NCBI GenBank assembly: GCA_001584585.1
Contig: LSYV01000014.1
Coordinates: 2,034,361-2,061,780 of the forward strand
Reading direction: 5' to 3'
DNA length: 27,420 nt
Source of the DNA: Gonium pectorale
Taxonomy: Eukaryota; Chlorophyta; Chlorophyceae; Chlamydomonadales; Volvocaceae
The notes under the pieces are model-generated. The model was not told the DNA's origin and made no database searches. It saw only the letters and a list, made by a program, of their open reading frames with translations. A program made the position numbers and the translations under genes. Numbering within the stretch: the stretch's first letter is position 1; each line of letters begins with the position of its first letter. Positions 21,370 to 27,420 of this stretch are shown here, piece after piece.

Positions 21370-22749
21370 GGAGCAGCGCGGTCAAAGACAGATGCATAGA
21401 GACCAGACGGATAGAGGTTGGTAAGGACGCTCGCATTAGCTGCATTGGATTAGGGGCGGGAGAGCCGGGAGTAGGGAGTTCAGAGATGAGTTTTGCGCTT
21501 TGGATCTAGAGGCAGCGATGCAGTAAATGTAGATGGATTTTGAAAGAAGCACGGCTGACAGCGATCTGCGAGAGTGAGGGGCAGCAAAGTGAACACAACT
21601 ACACAAGTGCCCAGTGCCGTCCGGCGGGCCTTCCCAATGGTTATTGTTTGCGCAATTGAAGTTGTCTTACGATGGTGATTGGCATGTTGGCTGTCAGCTG
21701 CAGGGCTTTCGTGATGCTGCGATAGCGTGAATTCTACTCATGGATGCATTTCCTGATGTACGGTTACCAATGGCCGCTGTTACGGAAGAACCCGGCCTTC
21801 AGCTGGCGTTCACGGTGAGTGTCTGCTCTGAGACTAAGGACAGGCGCCGGTACGACAGGGCAGCACGACCGGCGAGTGAGGTCGGGTGCTGGGACTACTG
21901 TAGAGGTGTATGTGGTCACAGTCGTGCGTGCACTCTGATGATTTGCAAGGCGCTGTGTGCACTATTAGATTGGGCACGAGCCAATCAATCAAGCCTGAGG
22001 TTCCATTGGAGAGCAGGAGTGCGCTCTTGAACACACTGACACAGTATGGCAATTGGAGCGTGCGCCCCCTTGCGTGCACCACCTGATAGGCAACGCAGCC
22101 TCGCCGACGCCGCACCCAATCAACGGACACCGGTACCGCGCGCATCTCGATCATCAAAGCACACATCTGTTTTTTTTGCAACAACGGGCCCAAGCCCTCA
22201 GGTTCAGAAACGCCGACAGAAGTTGCACAACAGCTGGCGGAGCGGAGTGGAGACGGCCATAATCAACAGAACCGACCTGTCATTGCAACTCTTGACCCTT
22301 CGAACCATACAACCACACGCTACATGCCCAAACCAGCGTGTCAACAAACGTGCAAGAATGAGTTGCGTATCACGGCCAACTGCTGCGTTAGGTCCCTCAT
22401 GCTCGTGCCGTGGCCCGCGTGGCACGTGCCCACGGCAACCGACGCGCCCGACAAGGTACACACATAGTTATACATTCATTCGGCCACACCGCTCACGCAG
22501 CCAAACAAGGAACTGGCAAGAGCCCATCCAGGCACCCACCGCACCGCACACCAGGGGCTTGTTATCCCGCTCAATGATCGATTACGCCAGTGCACTGCCA
22601 ACCCCGTAACGCACCTTAAGCGACCAGCTCGATGGTATATATGCGCTGCGCAGGGGCCTCCGCCCCCAGTCCCACACTCAACCCGCCCGGCCGCCCCACC
22701 CCGCGCAACCGCGTTCCATATCTTCGTCATGGAACCCCACCCCAGCAAT
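21370..22749. other. Interval without a firm gene
   Basis: This holds the 3' flanks of two converging genes. A candidate small first exon starts at ATG 21740 and ends at a textbook donor, TTCACG|GTGAGT, at about 21814, but no partner exon could be recognised. A TATATAT stretch occurs at about 22634. The TGTAA polyadenylation signal was not found on the plus strand after 21369, nor its complement for the minus-strand gene. Confidence 0.4.
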
Positions 22750-24366
22750 CTACCTCACGCCGCCGTTCCGCGTCAGCACGCTCCTGAACAGCTCCGCCGC
22801 CAGCTCCGGGCTCCCAGCCACCAGCGCCGACAGCCCCTCTGGTGCCGCGTCCACCGCCGCCCTCGCGTGGCGCACAAAGTACTCCTTGAGCCCGCCCAGC
22901 AGCTCCGACAGGTTGTGCTCCTCCGCCCACAGCAGGTCAGACGTCACCGTGGCGGGGCTGGCGGCGGCCAACAGGCGGCGCTGCAGCGCCGAGCCGACGT
23001 CTCGCATCAGCAGCTGCTGCGCCAGCTCGGCGGCCGGGCGAAGCAGCGGCTCGGGTACCGCCGCCACTGCCGCCGAAGCCACATCGCTGCTGACACTGCG
23101 GGCGCTGTTGGCACCGCCACTGCTGGCGCCGCCGCTGCTGCTGCTGCTGCTGCTGCTGGCACCAGTGTTGCTGTTTGTGGTGGTGCTGACGCTGCTGTAG
23201 AGGCACTGCAGGAGGCAGCCGAGCATGTCCGGGTCCGTGTCCTCTAGCCGCACCTCCCCCGAGCAGCTCTCGACGAAGCCGCTCTCAAGCAGCCGACGAA
23301 AGTACTCGGAGCGGTGAATCAGCAGCGCCCTGTGCGCGAAGAAGCGGCGGTCGCCCGCGACAATGGTCATGGTAGGGCTGCACAGCAGCTGCGGCATGCC
23401 ACCCGCTGATCCCGCCGTGGACGCAACTGCGGCGCCCTTGGCCGCCGGCGGCAAGAATCGCGAGATAGGTACCGTCGAGAGGCCCACGGGGGGCTTCAGC
23501 TTCACGCCGCAGGAGAGGATATAAAGTGTGTTGCAACTGCTGCATGCCGCCAGGTGTCCCTGCGGAGTGATGGCCAGGGACATGATGGAGGGCGGGCACG
23601 ACGCTCCGATTGACACAGCTGCCTGACCGCTGCTGAGGTTCACCCTGTAGACATCGTCGGCAAGGCATGATATGTGTACCGCAAAGTACATGACGCCGTC
23701 CCCATCAACCGCAGGGGCGCCGGGGGTGTGGCTTGTCTTCAGCGGCCCCTTATCCAGCCGCCCGTCCACTGCCTTGTACAGGCGGCTGATGCCGCCGTCG
23801 CTCGACGTCGCCAGCAGTCCATCGCCAGCGACGTCGTACACCAGATCTCGAATCTTGCTCTCGTACGTGCCGTACACCGTCACGTTGGCGCCGCGGCCGT
23901 CCCCAACCTCCACCTTGACAACGCACTTTGGCGTGCGCGTGGGCGAGGCGGCGACCGCATAGAGCGCGCCCCGCCCATCCGTGGTCAGGGCGCGAGAAGC
24001 CGTGTCGCTGAAGACGAGCCCCTCCCCGTCCACCTCCACGCTGCTGCACGCGGACGTGACTACGTTGTAACAGTCCATGCGCATGATGGCATCGCCCGTC
24101 TTCCAGTACACGCAGTCGCTGACTGGGTCGTAGACGGGGCTGTAGGAATTCTGGCCTCCCAGGCTGCTGTAGGTTGTGCCCGTGGGGCCATCCACCAGCT
24201 CGAGCGCCGGTGCCAGCGAGAACGGCTTTCCTTCCTCGCCGCCCTCGAGCGGCAGGATGACACAGGGCCCAGACGTGAAGACCAGGGTCTGCGGGCGCCC
24301 AGATGCGTCGCGGCGCGTTACCACGTCCGCCGAGGGGATGTTGAGACGTTGGAGGACGCCCGCCAT
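22750..24366 (-). CDS. BTB/POZ protein with N-terminal propeller-like region
   Basis: A single uninterrupted frame gives 538 residues from the ATG at 24366; upstream in-frame codons to 24504 contain no ATG. Residues about 15-300 look like a six-bladed propeller of the NHL type, with repeated short strands and turns such as VYDPVSDCVYWK, LTTDGRGALYAV, VYDVAGDGLLAT, VDGDGVMYFAV and ITPQGHLAAC. The BTB core starts at about 328: TIVAGDRRFFAHRALLIHRSEYFRRLLESGF, then VRLEDTDPDMLGCLLQCLYSS. A Thr/Asn/Ser/Gly-rich insert at about 395-430 splits the fold before PEPLLRPAAELAQQLLMRDV. BTB domains dimerise and often bind Cullin-3 as substrate adaptors, so a ubiquitin-ligase adaptor role is inferred; the propeller could hold the substrate. 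The gene stands alone, with a TATA-like site upstream. Confidence 0.87.
   Translation of the reverse strand: MAGVLQRLNIPSADVVTRRDASGRPQTLVFTSGPCVILPLEGGEEGKPFSLAPALELVDGPTGTTYSSLGGQNSYSPVYDPVSDCVYWKTGDAIMRMDCYNVVTSACSSVEVDGEGLVFSDTASRALTTDGRGALYAVAASPTRTPKCVVKVEVGDGRGANVTVYGTYESKIRDLVYDVAGDGLLATSSDGGISRLYKAVDGRLDKGPLKTSHTPGAPAVDGDGVMYFAVHISCLADDVYRVNLSSGQAAVSIGASCPPSIMSLAITPQGHLAACSSCNTLYILSCGVKLKPPVGLSTVPISRFLPPAAKGAAVASTAGSAGGMPQLLCSPTMTIVAGDRRFFAHRALLIHRSEYFRRLLESGFVESCSGEVRLEDTDPDMLGCLLQCLYSSVSTTTNSNTGASSSSSSSSGGASSGGANSARSVSSDVASAAVAAVPEPLLRPAAELAQQLLMRDVGSALQRRLLAAASPATVTSDLLWAEEHNLSELLGGLKEYFVRHARAAVDAAPEGLSALVAGSPELAAELFRSVLTRNGGVR
23134..23157 (-). repeat. Trinucleotide repeat encoding a Ser run in the BTB domain
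   Basis: Eight GCT triplets on the plus strand read as AGC (Ser) codons on the minus strand. They lie in the flexible insert that interrupts the BTB domain, so length change would be in frame and probably tolerated. Confidence 0.85.
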
Positions 24367-24494
24367 GGCTAAGGGGCAGGCGCAAGAAGTACGCACACTA
24401 AAGATGAGGAGGGTTGTGCCCGCTCCCAGCTCCCAAGCCAGCGCCCGCGCCCAGCTCTGTGTCCAATGTTCCTTCACGGCACGCCTCGTGGCCG

Positions 24495-24502
24495 CATATA
24501 TC
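24495..24502 (-). promoter_or_regulatory. TATA-like element of the BTB gene
   Basis: GATATATG on the minus strand lies about 130 bases upstream of the ATG at 24366. The position fits a core promoter, but the match is only moderate. Confidence 0.4.
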
Positions 24503-24676
24503 ACGGGTTAACCTTGCTGACCTTGGGTCGCATGTTCGCAGCTGTCGCTGTCAAAAGGTAAAGCACGTTGATCCCGCTCCTGACGAAGCCTTCCTATCTT
24601 TCTCCTCTGAAGGGACTGCGTTTCTGTGTTCGCTGCCACCAAAGCTGCGAACTACAAGTTAGGCTGCTGAGAACAG

Positions 24677-24719
24677 CCTCACACGCCTTACACGCCTTAA
24701 CACGCCTCACACGCCTTAG
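24677..24719. repeat. Short tandem repeat, CACGCCTTA-type unit
   Basis: About four to five imperfect copies of a 9-10 base unit (CACGCCTTA, CACGCCTTAA, CACGCCTCA and CACGCCTTAG) lie upstream of the BTB gene. No function is proposed. Confidence 0.8.
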
Positions 24720-25218
24720 TTGGCTCTTGTCAGAGGCACAAATTTGAGATGGAAATGTAGTAATGCATGTGCATGCTAGAGGATGCGCGAATGTACATAT
24801 GGCAGGAAATTGGGGAGATAAAGCTTGCAGCAGGCCGCTGCTGCGCGAACTACAGCTGCACAGATACATGGTGTATCGTACGGAATGGGCGTACCGTGCA
24901 ATGTTTAAGGGAATGCGGCAGCAGGCGAGGAGTGGACGTAGGCACACGGGCAAATCCAAGTGATCCGGCATGCGGGAAGAACCGGGGCTACAACAAGTCA
25001 ATGGTTTATGACCCACGGGTCACACACGGCTTAAGGGAGCTGAGCTGCGTCGTGGGGCATACAGCGAGCGTGCGGAGCGAGCTAGCCCTGACACAACCTT
25101 TTTGTCGAGTAGGCTGCCAAATGGCTTTGAAACCGATGAAGGGCACTGGACGGAGGCATGGAGCTGTGCCTACGAAGGCATGTGAGGTGCTGCCTAATGG
25201 TCCCTGGCTGCGCCCTGC

Positions 25219-26576
25219 ATGGGCGCTGTGGTAAAATGGGTGGCAGCTCGAGCGCAGTACGGGCGGGACACGGGAGCTCTCATCGAGGCCGGCGTTGCGG
25301 CTGTAAACGGTCCCAGATGGCCCCGCCAGGGATGCATTGTGCTGCCTGGGGTGCTGGCTAGCTTTTCCACAGCAGCCAGGTGAGCCAGCCCGCCCGTCAA
25401 CAACTCCCCAAGTACTGCGAACAGGGCCGCATGATTACGCTGACCACGCAGATGGGCAGGGCAGGAAGGTAATCAGGGCTATGGTGGTATGGGTCCAAAC
25501 GGACCGTGTGACCACAGACGTCCAAACTACAAGGTGGGGCACACCCTGTAACTGTAACTGTAACCCGGGCGGCCCACTGGGGCCCACTGCAATCCCTCGG
25601 CTGCGCTGATCGCACACGTCAGCGGGGGTGACCATGGGCGGGAACATGCCGGTGGGTGGAACAGTTTAGTCGAAGCTTGGCAGGAGGGCCAGCTAGACTG
25701 CCAGCGGCGTGGTGGCAAGCCCGGCGGCAGCGCTACAGCAGGCGGCGGGCTGTGCGCTGACCCATAAGGTCTTCGAGGCGAAGCAGCCCAGCGGCAGGGG
25801 AGCCCTGGGGAGCTCACCTCCTGGTGAGGGGGAACTATGCTGCGACCTCCCTGCTGTGCAGCAGGCGGTGGCGGCACCGTGCCACAGGCACATGTGCCAT
25901 CGAGTGGCTGCTGCGCCTCGGCCTGGCCTCGTGGCCTGGAGCCCATCCAAGTAAGCGGGGACGCAGAGGCAGATACAGATTACAGGCTCCCCAGAGGGGC
26001 TGCCCAGAGGCGGCGCGTGGTGTGCGCCTCCATGCACGTTTGTATGTCAGGCCGATGGAGCAGTTGTGGGAGCTAGATAGCGGCGGTGGAGTCGCAAGTT
26101 GTCGCGGGATGGCAATGCATCCGCATTTGGGGACAAAGGCGTACGATCGTAGCCGTTCCAGGGATGGGGTAGAAGCCGCCCGCACACGGCTGCGACTCCG
26201 TCGCCCGTTGTCACCCCGCGCAGCGCCTCCGGCAAGGCTTGGCAGGGACAGCAAGGGCGTGTGCCCTGGCGGCGGCCGCGGGCAGCCCGACTCCCGAGCG
26301 TTGACTGGGTTGCCGGTCCAGACGGCCGGGTTCTGGAACGATCCCTACGAGTTGTTACGGGCCGCACCCTGCCTAATTGCGTATATTTACACGCCCACGA
26401 GATCTGTCCGGTTGGGCCGCACAGAGCCCATGCAACACCTGACACTGTCGCAGCGCACGCAGCTGCTGTGCTTGACAGCGTCCACCGGCGTAGCGTCCAA
26501 CCTGGGCGTGGCGCTGGAGACGGTGGGGTTCGTCATCTGCCCATGGCAGCTGTCGACTCTTCAGCGGGCCACGTAG
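25219..26576 (+). CDS. Unrecognised gene fragment, plus strand
   Basis: The clearest part is 26322-26576, which reads FWNDPYELLRAAPCLIAYIY, then LTLSQRTQLLCLTASTGVAS, ending PWQLSTLQRAT and TAG; codon third positions are mostly G or C. A preceding exon, 25862-25950 (TGTCAIEWLLRLGLASWPGA), stays in the same open frame, so the 371 bases between may be translated or be an intron. A possible first exon, 25219-25379, starts MGAVVKWVAARAQYGRDTGA, and its donor GCCAG|GTGAGC joins 25862 in phase 2. Its codon use is weaker. The donor CCAA|GTAAGC at 25951 is phase 1 while the acceptor at 26321 is phase 0, so the exon set is incomplete. The protein is partly hydrophobic. No family is recognised and no function is assigned. 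Confidence 0.42.
25546..25563. repeat. (CTGTAA)3 with three TGTAA words
   Basis: Three exact copies of CTGTAA. Each contains TGTAA, the polyadenylation word of volvocine algae. It falls within a proposed intron of the plus-strand fragment. It may be chance simple sequence or a cryptic polyadenylation site. Confidence 0.7.
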
Positions 26577-26811
26577 GCGTCCTCCGGTGTCTGCTGGACT
26601 TTAGGGGCATGCCGGGGCAACTGCCCCAACTGCCTTCGTGCGACGAGCGAGTCCTGCCGCCGAATACACCGCACATACAACGTACGCAGGGCAGGGCGCA
26701 CCAGCAGCGAAAACCGCTCCCCGCGCGCGTGCTTCCCGTCCAAGCGTCCAAACTCCGCACCAGCTCTAGCGGCCAAGGCCGGGATGGGCTCACCGGGCGG
26801 CTTACCGCCGC
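26561..26811 (-). CDS. Unrecognised C-terminal exon, minus strand
   Basis: From the acceptor AACCCCAG (26812) to TGA at 26561 the frame gives 82 residues that read like protein: GGKPPGEPIPALAARAGAEF, then LDGKHARGERFSLLVRPALR, CIRRQDSLVARRQLGQLPRH and QTPEDAYVAR. It is rich in Arg and charged helices. Upstream exons would lie to the right, at 26840-27360 or beyond the window; none could be fixed. No family is recognised. The last 16 bases overlap the end of the plus-strand fragment, which is unusual and means one of the two models could be wrong. Confidence 0.38.
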
Positions 26812-27360
26812 CTGGGGTTGCTCCTCAGCAAGCAGACACCCGCTGCCGCAACACCGCTCCCCAGTCCTCTGCAGCGGCATTCCTGACAGCAGCGGGGGCG
26901 CCTCAGCCACGTGCTCACTCGGGCACCCCGCCGCGCCCACCGTGAACGTTTGCGGCACGGGATACCGGTACCACGCGTCGAGGGCTCCAACCCAAATGCC
27001 TATACGGCACGCAGCCACGGCCGGGCACTCCGTCGGCGTACGTTAACCTCTGCCGTGGGCCCGCGTGCGATCCTGTTGTAGGGCGTTAAGCCCTCTAAAA
27101 GAGCTAGCTTCGGTAGATGTCTTGCTATAGCGTTTCACGCGACAACAGAACCGATTGCTGGTCGCCGCGCACACGCGTGCGTGCTCGCGCCGCCGGCAGC
27201 AGCAGCGGGCTGCTGTGCCACGGAACATGCGGTGGAGCCGGAAGCTCGCCGCCTCTGCGTTTGTATCCCGGTCATCCCAACCAAACGCACGACGCCGCCG
27301 CCCGCTGCGCCCCCCCTTCCGTCAGCGCAACACCACGACACCGCCGCACGCTGTGTTGTG
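26812..27360. other. Interval without a firm gene
   Basis: The minus strand has open frames, for instance about 26812-27018 reading WVGALDAWYRYPVPQTF, and could hold upstream exons of the 26561-26811 fragment, but no phase-consistent join was found. No other signal stands out. Confidence 0.3.
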
Positions 27361-27411
27361 AAAAAAGAGAAACCTGCACAGAAAGAGGGAGCCCGCCTCT
27401 ACGGCCATACA
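27361..27411 (+). repeat. 51-base repeat, copy 2 (runs into the window edge)
   Basis: Identical over 51 bases to 11233-11283. The match again begins at the A-run, which suggests a fixed element end rather than random truncation. The last nine bases of the window already differ from copy 1. Confidence 0.9.
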
Positions 27412-27420
27412 CGCCCGAAG

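Larger units (their letters stand above)
24367..25218. other. Upstream region of the BTB gene, no firm gene
   Basis: This holds the BTB promoter, the tandem repeat at 24677-24719 and a copy of GACCCACGGGTC at 25010-25021. Both strands have short open frames without recognisable protein sense. Confidence 0.4.

Noticed and set aside
22729..23247. Plus-strand frame starting just after a TATATAT stretch
   Set aside because: It lies antisense to the BTB gene, which has clear domain sequence, and it is full of Arg/Gln/His without structure.

Overview
The window looks like nuclear DNA of a volvocine green alga (Chlamydomonas or a close relative). It is GC-rich, its genes are split by introns of a few hundred bases with GTGAGT/GTGCGT-type donors and CAG acceptors, its proteins carry long Pro/Ala/Gly/Ser runs, and one gene encodes a Cys-rich secreted module of a kind I know from these algae. 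The species is inferred from style only. All exon joins below were made by eye from splice signals, reading-frame phase and protein sense.

Layout. (1) Positions 1-9042, minus strand: one large gene, cut off at the left edge. At least ten exons encode an unrecognised N-terminal region, a PHD-type zinc finger, then a very long low-complexity tail with acidic and Arg-Gly blocks, probably a nuclear chromatin or RNA factor. (2) 9043-9731: divergent promoter region. (3) 9732-10992, plus strand: a two-exon DUF488-family protein with a basic, Gly-rich tail. (4) 10993-12597: gene-poor, with a short repeat that recurs at the right edge of the window and a hairpin-plus-pentamer tail that resembles a retroelement 3' end. 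(5) 12598-16018, plus: a secreted Cys-rich protein in seven exons. (6) 16019-18026: no firm gene; it may be one long intron. (7) 18027-21369, plus: exons of a Gly/Ala/Ser-rich protein with no visible start, possibly the 3' half of gene 5. (8) 21370-22749: no firm gene. (9) 22750-24366, minus: an intronless beta-propeller-like plus BTB protein. (10) 25219-26576, plus, and 26561-26811, minus: two unrecognised coding fragments that converge and overlap by 16 bases. (11) 27361 to the right edge: second copy of the repeat.

No shared pathway is evident. The PHD-tail protein and the BTB protein have regulatory-type domains; the Cys-rich protein is probably secreted. No rRNA, tRNA, CRISPR or bacterial operon structure was seen. 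The most notable points are the PHD gene with Asp in place of the zinc-binding His, a likely GC-AG intron in the same gene, the repeated near-palindrome GACCC(A/G)(C/T)GGGTC, and the possible fusion of the Cys-rich module to a 3' half of Gly-rich low-complexity exons.
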